A DNA stretch of 64,000 bases from Triplophysa rosa (lineage: Eukaryota; Chordata; Actinopteri; Cypriniformes; Nemacheilidae), in NCBI RefSeq assembly GCF_024868665.1, contig NC_079895.1:22987011-23051010 (forward strand). Reading direction: 5' to 3'. Numbering within the stretch: the first letter of the stretch is position 1; each line of letters begins with the position of its first letter. The notes under the pieces were generated by a model. It was not told the origin of the DNA, did not search any database, and saw only the letters and a list, made by a program, of their open reading frames with translations. Shown in pieces: positions 33,141 through 45,844 of this stretch. A program made the translations under genes and the position numbers.

Positions 33141-33546
33141 GCATATCACGTTACGCAGCAACTCACGTTAGTGGATAAATTAACATTAGCATTTAAAAAC
33201 GTTTGTGCTGCCTTTGTAATGAGTTTCAGAGTGACTCTCCTGCAGTCACGCTTCAAGTTTACTGTGTTTTAATAGCGATTGTGAAGGAAAATATGATGCT
33301 TTGTAAACCACTTGGAATCACCGATTGTGTCTTGTGCTTTCCCTTCTCACAGACACTTCTCTCTCTACTGCATATGTGAGATAAGCACACGTGACGTGCT
33401 GGCGCAGAGTAGGTAGCGTCTTGACCACTGAACGAATAGAATTAAACATATCGTAAAATATCCCCATCTCTCTACGATGCGCATCGTAACATTTTTGCAT
33501 CGTGAAATATCGTAATACAAAGTATCGTTACACCCCTAGTGTGCAC

Positions 33547-35200
33547 TGTGACAGTCAGGCACATGCTTATGAGCGTTTGCATTTCACAAAAGAGGAAGAT
33601 AGAAAATCTGTTGATATGAAGGCGTGAAGTGTTATTTTGAAATGATGGGAAGAGGCCAGCTTGTAAAAGTTATGGTTTAATTCGCACCTCCCTTAGCAAC
33701 AAGCCACATTCCTTCCCATCCATTATTCATCCATTCCTGTCTGGTGCGCCTCTGAACGTTTAACATTACAATCTACACTAATCTGACGGAATAATAGAAG
33801 CTCTGAGGAGGAAATATACATCTCTTCTTTTGGCAAACGCTAAACAGCTATCAAGTAAGATGATGAATCATATATTTACACCTATGCTTAAAGGCTGCGC
33901 GTCACTTCGGAGACCATTTGCGAGAATATTGCTCTTCATCCATTTTGTCAGAACTGTGATGCATCCATTTGAATAGCTAATCTGCGAGCCCGGCCTGCAG
34001 ACTTTTTCAGAGATGGAATCAGCGCAGGAGATGAGGGTTATGGGCTGCCAGGGGCGTAAACATCCTATTTGCTTTTAGAAGGTAATTAGAAAGCGCTCTC
34101 TGAAGGTATGAGGCTACGAGCAATCAGATTATATAACAGCAACACCTGGATGCTTTGTTTTAAACGGACGTCGACCTTGAGAAATGAGCATCCAGATGAA
34201 ATGTAATGGATCTCATTTGGACGGGGCCACTTTATGAGAAGTCGTACTTATTTACAGGCATTGAATTCTACCCACAAGCACATTGTGCATAATAGGGAAA
34301 TAATAAGGTTGCGCAACACAAACAAAAATGAATTGCAACACGTTTTAAAGGCCACTGTCTTGCATGACTGATCTCTTGACACTTTAGCAAATGTTCAAAG
34401 TAGAATGCGTTTAAGATGCCCTTTTCTGTTTATTTTGTTTTTCATTTTTACGACACACATTCATTTATCAGAGGCGTTTATGAATATTACGGAAACTACT
34501 ACTGAAACAATTTCATTGATTCCAAGCAAACTATGCTTGGCTAATACTTACCACACATGTAGACACATGCAGGCAGTCGAGAAGTATGACACATGAACAC
34601 ACTCTTCTGTGCTGTTTGTACCACCTAAAATATTAAGTTCCCAGAAGGCAACCATGTTTTTTAAAACGCGCCTGAAATATTCATAACCAGACACGACAAC
34701 CCTCCCACAACCCTTGCCAAGTCAAGGTTAAAAGGGGTCCGTAAATGCCAGCCTGTCTGCATTAATGTGACTTAACATCTTCAAATAACCTAAATGGAGT
34801 AAAAAAAACAGATGTTACATCAAACAACCTAGAATCAGATCTACCACGCAGAAAGTGCACAACATGTCAGATGCACAGAAACGGCTTTGGCACACACAGA
34901 CATTAATCATTTTCTGGGCTCTGGAGAACACCCCATACGGAGTCAAGAAAGTTTCAGGGACAAATTTAGAACAGGACAGAAGTCCCTCGGTCTGGCAGGT
35001 TTTACCAGAAAGCTTCTACTACAGCTATCAATACAAGTGGAATAACCTCAATGAGATCTTACCCATAGGAACACAAATATTGCTCCTTCATAGATCAGGA
35101 GATTTGACGGAGTTCATTTAAGTATCAACTGCTAAATCAATTGCTTTTACAAATAAAAACAAACAAATGAGATGATTGTTAAACTACAAAAGTATGGATC
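33547..35200. other. unique-looking stretch, possible conserved noncoding DNA
   Basis: 33700-34320 has mixed composition, no repeat signature and no convincing exon (frames are short and lack family motifs). The open frame 34855-35121 has no recognisable domain. It could contain regulatory DNA, but nothing in the sequence proves this. Confidence 0.3.
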
Positions 35201-35827
35201 TGTAAAGTGAATGATTTATAGGTAAAATCAACAGGCTTTGGGCTGTATCGCATCCGGAATAAAAGTTGTGTGTGGGTCAAAGATGTTAAGATGTCCCCAT
35301 CAAAAGAAATTTACAAAAGTAATTTTATGTCCATAGAAAGCACATTAAATGCAAGTAAAGGTGTTTTTGGAGAATAAAATGATCAAATGTTACATTGATA
35401 TTCAGTGTAACACAATATTTATGTACAAATTCAAACAACATGCTTATTCGGACTTGTACATTTTAAAATGTATAAAAGAATAAGGGAGCATATTATATTC
35501 CACTGTGCTTTAAATGAGTAAAAAAATTGTATTGACAAATGGGCAAAACCTAGGATAGTGGCACATTTTAAAAAATGTAAAATTACAACTAATTAGCATT
35601 TGGGGTGAAAGTACTTATTCTTTTTAATATATCATAAATTGGTTTTTGTTGTAAATATGCCTGACAAGATTGTTACACTGAATTACTTTTTTGTATTAAT
35701 AAATACATTAAACATTTCCTGAACATTTCTAAATACAAAATTGATATGCGCAGTATACAGTATATTATGTAAACACAAATTTTTATTCTAGATGCGATTA
35801 ATCATGATTAATCGTCTGATAGCCCTA
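35200..35827. mobile_element. degenerate hAT relic, right terminus only
   Basis: The end GATGCGATTAATCATGATTA followed by ATCGTCTGATAGCCCTA at 35827 is the terminus of a widespread vertebrate hAT family. The left terminus is not visible, so the left limit is a guess. Confidence 0.5.
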
Positions 35828-36089
35828 ACTTGGATACATTTGGCAAGGAATAATAATAATTTTTTCATAATAATAATTATTGATTGCAGTCTTGGCAAAT
35901 CTGAGCTTCGTTTGTGACATTATGGAGATCTCTTTTAAAACTAATGGAGACATTTGTGGGTCTCTTTCTCGGGAAATATATATCAGAGATGCAGGAGACC
36001 CTTTGCCCTCCACTCAAATCTATTTGATGTCTAGAGATTAAGATTTTTTTCTATACTATAGTAAAGACAGAAGCACAACATTCAGGGTA

Positions 36090-36420
36090 TATACAGGAAT
36101 CATGGAGCTAAATTTAATACTTTTTAAGACCTTTTTCAAGACTCTTTCCATTAATTTTAAGTCCTCATTGCCACTTTTTTGTTTTAATCGGTTACATTGG
36201 CGACACGGGTTGATCATATAACACGTCATGCTTTTTTTTGCCATTTTCGGTTGCTGAACATTCGGTGCATCCCTACTTTGGACATATATGAAAAAACGAT
36301 ACAAAATTTAATACCTTGGAAAATGGCATTTAAGACTTTTTAATACTTTTAATGGCCTTAATTTTCTCAAAAAATATTAAAAGTTGATCAATAAATTTAA
36401 AGACCCCATGGACACCTTGA
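36090..36420. mobile_element. composite hAT relic
   Basis: TTAAGACCTTTTTCAAGACT versus ACTTTTTAATACTTTTAATG, and CCCATGGACACCTTG, are sub-terminal motifs of a CAGGGTTCC-type element. ATTCGGTGCATCCCTA at about 36259-36274 is the terminus of another hAT. Both are decayed. Confidence 0.4.
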
Positions 36421-37007
36421 AATTATGCACAAAATAATAATAAGAAATGATCAAACCTAAGTAACACAAATGGAAACATGAAGGCTCCAAAAGATCACTA
36501 GTGCCAATGCTTCTACCTGTGTTAATTTCTAATTTAAGACACTTCATTGCAAATTATATCATCAGCATAGCAATTTGAGTGAAAAACATAATTTGTTCAT
36601 AGTTGCGTTGCTCTCCTTTTCTTTAGTAACAGCATTCACGCAAGCTGGCATGGGCTACCTACGTTTCAAACAAAACCCCATGATGCAGGTTCAATTATAA
36701 TTTATGAGATTAAATCCAAGTATTGTGACTCCCTTTACATCCTAGAAACCTCACTGTATGTGGTGACCAAATCAAATGGTCTTATATTTCCGCTTCTTCA
36801 TAGTAGACCCCATGCTCCCTCATCACTAAGCAACTAGCTCGGCACTCTCTAGGAGTTCTCTTAACTAACTTGGAATGCTTTATACACAGTTTCAAGGTAA
36901 ACTGGGCACTTCTTGGCAGATTTGCCTTCAACTCATCCATTTAAAAAAAATTATTAATAGCTGTAAGTATACTTTCAGCTTGGACAAACTTGACTCAATC
37001 CATACAT

Positions 37008-37310
37008 TATAAAGCAATAAGCCCCGCGAAGCAGTGGGTTACAGTGCATTTTATCTTACCCACGACGCGATGCGGAGTGCCTAAAACCCGTAGCTGTTAT
37101 AAAATGCACTGTAACCCACTGCTTCGCGGGGCTTATTGCTTTTATAAAACGGTTATTCCATATGCTTTGCAAGGTTTCATAAAATAAAGTAAATAAAATG
37201 ATATTTAGGCTATGTGGTGCGGTCAGCCATTATATATTGGGGTATTTTATAACGACTTAGAACTCCGCTCAGCCAATCAGAATCAAGGACCAGAACTGAC
37301 AGTTTTATAA
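37008..37310. mobile_element. palindromic MITE copy 1
   Basis: A near-perfect long inverted repeat: AAAGCAATAAGCCCCGCGAA, GCAGTGGGTTACAGTGCATT (37011-37053) against AATGCACTGTAACCCACTGC, TTCGCGGGGCTTATTGCTTT (37100-37143). The tail CCAATCAGAATCAAGGACCA ending in TTTTATAA follows. The second copy is at 46356-46723. Confidence 0.85.
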
Positions 37311-37646
37311 AGTTAAATTTACACTGCTAGTATGTATTAGTTACCATAAACAAAAAACGAGCAATACTTCAATACTGTATTACTTTAACATAAATTATGA
37401 GCGGAAGGACTGAAGTCTTGTCTTTTTTACCCAATGTACTATTTTAGAGTCGTGTAAAGTAGAGTGAATGACAATTTTAAACGATTCGGTAACTTTTTTA
37501 TTTTTTATTTATTTATTACTTTAAACTTATGACCATGAATGAGCCAATGACTATGTTTACATGCACCCTCATAATGCGATTAATAGGATTTTGGCAATAT
37601 TGCGATTACACTTTACCTCATGTAAACGCAATCATTCGATCTAAAT

Positions 37647-38490
37647 CAGTGGTTCTCAAACTTTTCAGATCAAAATACCACCTTTAATAAAATGAGTTTT
37701 TCCAAGTACCACCTAATGACCATAGAAAATATCATGAATAAACATTAAAATTAATAGTAGAGCTATCTTTATCTTTATCATGGGCAGTTGTGGCCTAATG
37801 GTTAGAGAGTCGGACTCATGACCAGAAGGTTGCCGGTTCGATTCCCAGGGCCGGCGGGTAACAACTGAGGTGCCCTTGAGCAAGGCACCTTATCCCTACT
37901 TGCTCCCTGGGCGCTGTAGTGATAGCTGCCCACTGCTCCGGGGGTACGTGTGTTCACTACTCTCTGGATGGGTTAAATGCAGAGGTCACATTTCGTTGCC
38001 TTGTACTTGTACATGTGCAATGACAATAAATTGAATCCAAATCCAAATCCAAAAAATCCAAATCCAAAATCTTTACACCTCGTCCTCCAATTCTAATATA
38101 TTATTAATAATACAAACACTTTTTTATTTACCAGCTGTTTTCTAACTAAAGAAAGTTTTTCAAGTTATTCAGCAGTAATAGTGGACACAAAACACTTTTC
38201 TGTAGTGCACTGTGAAGAGGGCTCTGTAAATTACTCTTATGGGGGATTTATTAACTTAGTTTTTCTGCAAGTCCCCACAAAGTTATTACAAACCTATTAG
38301 GGGTGTGACGAGATCTCGTGGCACGATTTCCTCACGCAATTGGCATGATGGAGTGCTGGGCTATTCCGTATTTATCGATCATGTATTAAACATTTGATAT
38401 TGTATTTAAAACACAAAATTAATATACAGTTTCCTGTCATGTCACGTACCACCAGGAGTCTCTTCAAGTACCACAGTTTGAGAACCACTG
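37647..38490. mobile_element. hAT element with TGGTTCTCAAAC termini, carrying a SINE
   Basis: The left end is CAGTGGTTCTCAAACTTTTC and the right end is CACAGTTTGAGAACCACTG. The perfect 8-bp duplication ATCTAAAT is at 37639-37646 and 38491-38498. Mirrored AGTACCACCTAATGA / ACGTACCACCAGGAG motifs lie inside. A full SINE (37781-38068) is inserted in the middle. Confidence 0.93.
37781..38068 (+). repeat. full-length DANA/V-SINE-type retroposon
   Basis: The tRNA-derived head starts at 37782 with an A-box-like TGGCCTAATGG (37791-37801) and a B box GGTTCGATTCC (37835-37845), the RNA polymerase III promoter. The conserved V-SINE core follows (CCCTTGAGCAAGGCACCTTA, TGCTCCCTGGGCGCTGTAGT), then the same 3' part seen at 3752 and 44176. 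It ends in an (AATCC)n-like tail at 38034-38068. ATCTTTA flanks both ends as a probable short target duplication. The head lacks an intact cloverleaf, so this is not a working tRNA gene. Confidence 0.88.
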
Positions 38491-39232
38491 ATCTAAATAA
38501 TGCGATTAAGCTTATAACCATTGAACCGTTGAGCAAGCATATTCAAAGTAACATGTGGCGTACGCCGGTTTTAATCGCAATATGAAGGCATGTAACACCT
38601 TAATCGCATTTATGCTGCTCTGACCAAGGTGCCATTGCTTCTGTCATGCACCTTGAGTGCAAATTCATGGTAAGAAGTTTTATCATCAACGCAACTCGCT
38701 GTCAGTAGACTCTGCCTTGTCTTCACACAGAAACAACGCGAACGTGATGACAGCATACACCACCGTTGCAGAGGCATTTTCCATCATACTTCTATATTCA
38801 TCAAGGCACCGAATAACCAAAATATGTCCACATAACGGTATTTGATGCAAATATATTAAAATGATAGCCAGTAACACACAATGTATCTGAGATCATCGTT
38901 TGTGCTGTGTATTATAGCAAATTATCAGACTAATAAAACCATGTAAACGGGAGAAAAAAATGTGCTCTCTTGTTATGTAAATATGTTACTGCGATTGAGT
39001 CCCTGATTATTGGAAATAATTGCATTACTGGTGCTTATGTAAACATAGTCATTGTCTTCTTTGTCAAGCTGGTCTGGAGGCTCAAACAAAAGATCAATGT
39101 TTTGTAAACCGTGATTTATAATTTTAAGAAATATCTGCCTTGCAATAGCTTATGCGCCCTTTAGAAAAGCTGGTTGTTTAACCCATGGTTGGTTAGTCTA
39201 TATAAATAAATATTGATGATTTATATTGTCTG

Positions 39233-39450
39233 TAGTGTTAATTTCGTTAACGAAAATAATGACGAAAAATATTCGTCAACGACTATTTTCCCAGGACGAA
39301 GACGATGACGAGACGAAAAATAAGGCCATTAAACGACAACTAAGACTTTATCAGCACGCAATATCGTTGACGAAAAATGATGAGAATAAAATGTAGCTAT
39401 AAAAATAAAAACTTACCCAAACACTCTTTTTAGTCTGTCGAAAAAAAAAG
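39233..39450. mobile_element. hAT left-end relic (TAGTGTTAATTTCGTTAACG)
   Basis: TAGTGTTAATTTCGTTAACG with repeated GACGAAAA/AATATTCGTCAACG motifs is a known type of fish hAT terminus. The opposite-end sequence of what looks like the same family (TAGTTTTAGTC / GACTAAAAT motifs) occurs inside 30220-30370 and 47990-48110. Confidence 0.5.
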
Positions 39451-41150
39451 AAGATAAATATTACAGATTTACGTAAAACTAGTTAAAACTGTGAATTTCC
39501 CTGCATTCAAATGTTGGAAATATTCAATGCACAATGATCAAAATACATAACACTGTGCTAGTGGATTATTTTGGATACTTTACTGCAAAAGGCGTATACA
39601 TTACCCATCAGGAGTCCAACATATTTTAAGGCTCAGTTCATTAGCGTTAACTAATGCATTAAAACCCTTCATGTTAAAGGCTTCCACAAGCAATACTTAT
39701 TTATCCCATACACTAAGATGTAAATCAAGACACCACCCAAGTCCAAACAATTGAAAAGAAAAGGTTTTCCAAAGATATGAGCGTATAACAAACGACCCAA
39801 GCAGGACATCACTGCGGACATCTCTCGTGGCACTATAACAGCAACACTTTCATTAGAGAGCTGTAATTCATACCACATATTGATCTGTCTGCAGTTTTTA
39901 ACGCGGAAATGTGAGAGGCTTCAAATTAGAGTCAAAATGATCCGAACGCCCAAGCTATTCAATAGCCCGGTGGAAAACGAGAAAAGTGGAAGGAAAGCAA
40001 TCAATCTGGCAGCACATGCCTAAATAAAACCAAGGTAAGGGATCCTCTTTTTTCTTGTTTGAGTCACCACCTAAGTGTAGAGGAGACCAGGATGATGATG
40101 GTGATGAGTGCAATCACGGTCGTCGTCGTGATACTCCGCAATTGAAAATCTTAGCGCGTGCCCCCCTTCCATCTTCCAGGGCCCGGTGCAACATGAGAGG
40201 CAACTTATAATTGCACACGCTGTCACTCAAGAACCCTCGAACGGGGCATGATTCTTGTTCTGCGTAATTTAACACCATAAAATGAGATGGAAAAAACAAC
40301 TTGATAACGGAAAGCACCACTCACTAGTGTTAATGGTTTTCAACGTGCGTCTTGCAGGTGCATTTACAACATGGATTAAACCATTTAAGTGGCGCGTCAT
40401 TACATTCTTTTCGACAAACTCGCTCACTCCACACCATACACGCGGCTCAGCGTAACCCTCAGTGCTGTCTAACCACAGCGGCTCTGGGAAAAAGAGGGGC
40501 AGGAACAGGACAGGACCCCTGTGAAGTCGAGTCAAAGGGCTTTAAACACAGCTGTGAAGCCTTCAGATTTCCCAGCCTTCTTCCAGCGTGCATGAGAGTG
40601 AAAGAGATCCGGTTTCAACACAATTCTAGATGAGGACTGAATCATGACGACACATGAATGAGGTCTTTGCCTATGACCTTCATGTTGAATATCTATAGAA
40701 GTGCTGTTATATTCCCTGTAAACAGCACCGTGACCTAAATGTAAAAGTTATAAGTAACATACAAAGCTCGACGAGCCCACCCTGAGAAAAGACGAAGGAA
40801 ATTATTTTTGTTTATTGTAAAGGACAATATAACGATTTAAATCAGGGGATTTTCCCTGTTATCTCGCAGGTGCAAAATCAGATGCAAGCCAAGCAAAGCC
40901 AAGGGACAAAAAAACATCAGTCAGCTGACATAAGCCGTGTTTCCATCATCCTGTTTTTATGCGCATTTTGAAGCATCCCATCAGAGTTATGGAAACAGTA
41001 AATTCCGAAAAAAAAAGTTTTTACACACAATTCTACTACCGAATTAACTCCCGAAAAAAACAGGTAGTGACAACTGCATTTACAGAAATTCCACGCAGTG
41101 TGTATGGAACCGAACTGGACAACTAGTTGTTAATAACGTATTTAAATGTG
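39451..41150. other. unassigned stretch
   Basis: No recognisable exon or complete element. 40930-41060 has GTGTTTCCATCATCC ... TTATGGAAACAGTAAATTCC, resembling one arm of a fish MITE. Open frames at 40269-40633 overlap on both strands without motifs. Confidence 0.35.
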
Positions 41151-41154
41151 TATT

Positions 41155-42431
41155 AGAGATGCGTGTGCCTTTTCTGTATGCGCAGTATCTAAAGGATAAA
41201 AATCCTTTCTTTGTATTGGTCTTAAGTAATATTCTAATTTTCTGAGATACTGAATTTGGGATTTTCATTAGTTGTCAGTTATAATCATTAAATTAAAAGA
41301 AATAAACATTTGAAATATATCAGTCTGTGTGTAATGAATGAATATAATATACAAGTTTCACTTTTTGAATGGAATTAGTGAAATAAATCAACTTTTTGAT
41401 GATATTCTAATTATATGACCAGCACCTGTATACTCGCATGCGTGTCCACCGGACCGCGAGTCTCTGCTGACTGACGCGCATCTCTCATATCCGCTGACTG
41501 CACGCGCGTGCACACGCATCATGTACTGTACAGACAAAAGGGTGCACTGTAGTTCATCTCTCGCTGCTCCGTCTCCATGGGGTATGTATGCTAACAGTGA
41601 TGCTATTAGCATCATGCTAAACTCTGACGTATGCTAAACTCATGTTGAAGTCTTTCACTCTGTGTAAAACAAACGTAAATTCCACTCAACCTGATTCCTT
41701 GTCTTACGTTAAAACTGTGGTCATTTCACCTAGGTAAAATGACATTCAACACGACTTTTAATTGTTTTTAAAAATCCAAAATATAAAAAAATGAATATAT
41801 CAACAAATATATGTGATATACATCTGATTGAGTTCTTTGCTAACACAAAAAACTGCAAATACATCTTTAGAGTAGAATTCACTCATAAGAGTTTTAACTA
41901 TTTTATTGAAGTTGCAGCAAAAATCAACCAACTTTTAATACTACAGACCCAAGATAAAGACAATTTATTTTACATTTCAGAAAAAAATGAAATAAAGCAA
42001 TGTTAGTTTCATAAACCGAAACAGACGAGAATAAAGTTGAAGTGGGCTATTTTATTGTTATCTTAGACTTTTGTGAGATGTGTACAAAAATGAAAAAGGT
42101 AAATTAAGTGACATGTTTAGTTATATTTTATTATTTGTACTTCTTTTCAGTCACACAGTTCTTCAATTTAAGAGTTGTTTGGGAAAGAGAAGATTCTGTA
42201 ATTTAATGCAGCTTGGAGAACTGCATTTAGGGAAATTTGGGGAAATTGTAATGTTCAATCATTTATTCAATGAAAATAAAAAAATGTGCATTGAAGAAAA
42301 GTTAATATGGTTTTATATACAGTATACTGTCAATTATAGTTTGTGGATAGAAAATTGGCAATCGGAATCGGCAGGTTTCACTTGTAATAAAATCGGAATC
42401 GGCAAAGAAAATTGCAATCGGTGCATCTCTA
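41155..42431. mobile_element. hAT relic ending in CGGTGCATCTCTA
   Basis: The right end (AATCGGAATCGGCAGG, AATCGGAATCGGCAAAG, CAATCGGTGCATCTCTA) is a clear hAT terminus at 42431. TAGAGATGCG at 41155 may be the left terminus, but the flanks do not form a target duplication, so the left limit is tentative. The 128-codon frame at 42080 is AT-rich and featureless. Confidence 0.5.
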
Positions 42432-43411
42432 GTTCAAGTGTTTACCATTTCACTTATTTTATATAGGGCTAGTTACTAAAACCGCTAGCCCTGCGGTAAA
42501 GTGACACTGTTGCCAGATCTTTAGTTTTTTTTAAAAAATCAGCAAACAGGGATAAGCATGAAAATATAACAAAAAAAATATATAAAAAATTGACATATTT
42601 TATATTTCATGATACCCAAAACATGAGACCGCTTTGTGAAGCAGCCCACCGATGACAAACAAAACACAGCGTCACTCTTAGCGGTAATTTAGCTCAAAAT
42701 GTGGAACATAACCAATCTTTACCTCAACATACATGGTTACTAGGTTACCAAAATCACCATCATTCGATCAAACCACTTTCGAACTTTGAAAAGATTCGCT
42801 TCACATTTGAAATGAAACCTACTGTAGGTAGTGAGAAAACAACAAAGTAATGACAATTTGAGACACATTTTCCATTAATATAACAATGCAATTACTTTTT
42901 ATAAGTAACATCACACTGTTGTTGTGTTATTGTGTATGTGTGTGTGCTGAGCTGGCGCTCAACGCGAGGTATTGCCTTCACCCTGCAGGCGGCTGCTTTA
43001 TTCCTCATTCCAACCATCTCACAAGCTGTCAGTCACATACACACACAAATGCCAAACGCCCTTGCCTGCTTCGAAAGCCGGTCCTCCATAAGGGCTGTCC
43101 TCAGTATGATGCACAGCAACTATCCAGGAGGCAAGAAAGCAAACATCTTTGGATCATGTCAGAGCACAAAAACAGAAAACCGTCCCTCCTTTGGCAATCT
43201 TTGGCTTCCCAGCAAGATGTACAGCTTCACCTGCTCAGACTGGTCTTGACACTTCAGCTGTGTCTTTCTCAAAGATCCTAATTAAGATTCAGTTTAATAA
43301 CCGAATCACCATAAATGCTATACAGTGAACAATTGAAGCTCACGGCAATAATAAATCATGAAAGCAGAATAATTAGATGGAAATCAGAGACTTTTAAATG
43401 AAAAAGAAACA
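42432..43411. other. unassigned stretch
   Basis: Two overlapping frames at 42886-43281 show no family motif. The hydrophobic start of the first is a by-product of a TG-rich tract. Nothing else recognised. Confidence 0.35.
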
Positions 43412-44175
43412 TTCTTGACTAGGGGTGTAACGATACTCTGTACTACTATTTTACGATATGATGTTTAATTGTATTCGTTGAGCAGTCAAGACCTACCCAG
43501 GGCTCTAGAGTGCGACCTTATTTCTCAATGGTGCGACTAAGAAAAATCTGAGGTCGCACCGGTGTGACCAGCCGTTCGAGGGAGAAAAAAAGTCTCCGCG
43601 ACTCTGAAAGTCTCCCTGTGATTCAACAACAGACACACATTAGGCCCATATCGTGGTCTAAACCAATCAGAGATAGTGAAGGGCGGACCCCCCTCTGATT
43701 GGCCGTGGTGCAGATTTTCCTGTACGTGTGTGTACCAGAGGTCGCGTTAACCGAAAATTCTCTTTTTTTTACCAGTGACGGAAAAATCTGAAGGCCGTCC
43801 GTCATTTTGACGGATTACAATGAGGGCAATTTGTAACTCCCCTTCATTAGAGCGTGATATGCTAGCGAAGGGACATGCGTGTTTTCACCTACTGACTAGA
43901 CATGTGTGATGCGATCTGGGAAAACCCATCGGATGTCGCTCTGGGACACCTATCAAAGTAAACCACATAACATGAAGAATGAAGGAGTATCAATGCACAT
44001 TTCCCGCCAGTCCTGTGTAAACTACGGCATGCAAAGTTTTTTCAAACAATGTTTTCGTGAGATGACAGAGCTTCCCGGTCAGCTGCTCATGCGAGCCGGA
44101 CCGCGATCGCAAAACATACAAGGGATGATCAAAAGTCCAGACACTATGCCCATGATAAACAAGGTAAAACTTGCA

Positions 44176-44313
44176 TCACTGCTCCGGGTGTACGTGTGTT
44201 CACCACTTGCTGTGCGTGTGTTCACTACTCTCTGGATGGGTTAAATGCAGAGGTCACATTTCGGGTATGGGTCACCATATCTGACTAATAGGTCGCTTTC
44301 ACTTCACTTTCAC
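44176..44313 (+). repeat. 3' fragment of DANA/V-SINE-type retroposon
   Basis: CACTGCTCCGGGTGTACGTG, GGATGGGTTAAATGCAGAGG, GGGTATGGGTCACCATATCT and a (CTTTCACTT) end match 3752-3894 closely. It is 5'-truncated and lies inside element B. Confidence 0.8.
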
Positions 44314-45132
44314 TATTATTTGTTGTCCGTAATGTTTGCTAGTTTCCTTGTGTAGTGATAATGGCAGAGCTCTCGTTCTTATTTTCGTTTTATTCAAACG
44401 GTTTTGTACAGTATTTTTATAGACTTCAACACTAGGAAATGTTTTTTTATTAAATTGTTATTAGAGTAAGTCTTTTACCACTGTAAAGTGACTTTTACTT
44501 GTGATACTGGACTGTTGTGCTTTTATTTTCATCACTTAACTTTAAACCCGTTTTCCTCCAAATTCCGTTCCTTAAAATCATAGCTCTTCAGCCGACCTCA
44601 GCCATAATTTTTGTTCCATACACAAGGTATGAGCAAAATAAAAACTGATTTGGAAAGGGCTTGAATATGGTATCAAAAACTGTAATATATAAATTTGCAC
44701 CATGTGTTAGGTTTTCCCAGATCGAATCACATATGAACATTAAAACATTAATATATAGATGAATATAAACAACAACGGCTTTATTGGGCATTCAGTTGTA
44801 TTAAAATACAACAAGTTCCGAGATGCAAGTACAGCGTGATGACGTCACGAACATTCTAATTACCACGTAAAGCCACCTTGCACCATAGTGACGGGTAATA
44901 ATAGATTATGATGGATTTTTTACGAGCCTGTCAGTCAAAATGATGGACAATAAAAAAGTCTAGCGCAACCTCTGGTGTGTACGTGTGAAAATGCTGTGCT
45001 GCAGTCAGACAGAGAGGTGAGGAGCCTATAGGCCTGTCAATTAAACAGAGTGGATGTAGCCGCGGATGATGAGAGAAGATGAAAAGAACGAATGACAACA
45101 TTTTCATGATTAATGTTAAGTTAAGGCCTGAT

Positions 45133-45844
45133 TAGGGCTGTCACGATTATTAAATAATAGTCTCATCGCGATTGTTTGACCTCATCGCGATGATTTCGGA
45201 TCATCGCAATTATCGCACATCTCTATAGAAGACACTAGGGGGAGCTGTATTGCATCTGCATATTGCATATTTTAGTGTATATATTGTTACTAAAGCATGG
45301 TAATACTTGTAAAATGTACCACCACAACACAATCACTTAAAAAAAAAAAAAACATACAAATTACCTGCAGTACAATTTAATATTATTTAAGCAAATCTCA
45401 GTGTGAAAACCAGTCTACCAAAATTTCATTAACACACAAGTAAAATTTTACTGTAGTCTTGCAAGTGAGAAAAAACCAGACTAGAAGCTTTTCTATGACT
45501 GATAGTATTTTAATGGTGGCTTCAATTCACACCTGATCAATTTACTTCATTTACAAGTATTTGGTGGTTGTATTATTGACAGGTAAAAGCCTAAACCTTA
45601 AATATATGATGACCCAATTTTTTCCGATGTATTTCCAAGAAAAAAACATAGTCTTGTATTCAGAACAATATGGTCGTTTCAATCGCTGAATCAAAAATGA
45701 ATGAGAATTAAATGTCAAAGCTCAAAAACAGACAATTAATCGTCATAATCGCCAAAGCCCTAAAACAGACAATTAATCGCCATAATCGCAATGATTTATT
45801 AGACAATTAATCGTCAATCAAATTTCATAATCGTGACAGCCCTA
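45133..45844. mobile_element. hAT element C (TAGGGCTGTCACGATTAT...), 712 bp
   Basis: Termini TAGGGCTGTCACGATTAT and ATAATCGTGACAGCCCTA are perfect 18-bp inverted repeats. Duplication GGCCTGAT is at 45125-45132 and 45845-45852. No coding sequence. It is inserted in element B, itself in A, so it is a third-level insertion. Confidence 0.95.

Larger units (their letters stand above)
30011..33538. mobile_element. hAT element 2 (TAGGGGTGTAACGATAC...), 3.5 kb with two nested elements
   Basis: Termini TAGGGGTGTAACGATAC and GTATCGTTACACCCCTA are perfect inverted repeats. Duplication GTGTGCAC lies at 30003-30010 and 33539-33546. The ends match the 43420-48331 element in opposite orientation. Nested inside are 30481-31170 and 31806-32864, both with their own duplications. 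Without them the body is about 1.8 kb. No transposase frame was recognised. Confidence 0.93.

Noticed and set aside
32846..33178. A cysteine/valine-rich small membrane protein
   Set aside because: The sequence is translated TG repeat followed by a retroposon tail.
37782..37856. A tRNA gene
   Set aside because: A and B boxes are present but the arms do not pair as a cloverleaf and the sequence continues into a SINE body with a repeat tail.
42886..43281. A secreted 131-residue protein with a hydrophobic start
   Set aside because: The hydrophobic part comes from a TG-rich tract, the overlapping frame is also open, and no family motif or splice signal is present.
43906..44244. Intact transposase of element B
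   Set aside because: The frame runs into a SINE fragment and shows no recognisable transposase residues.
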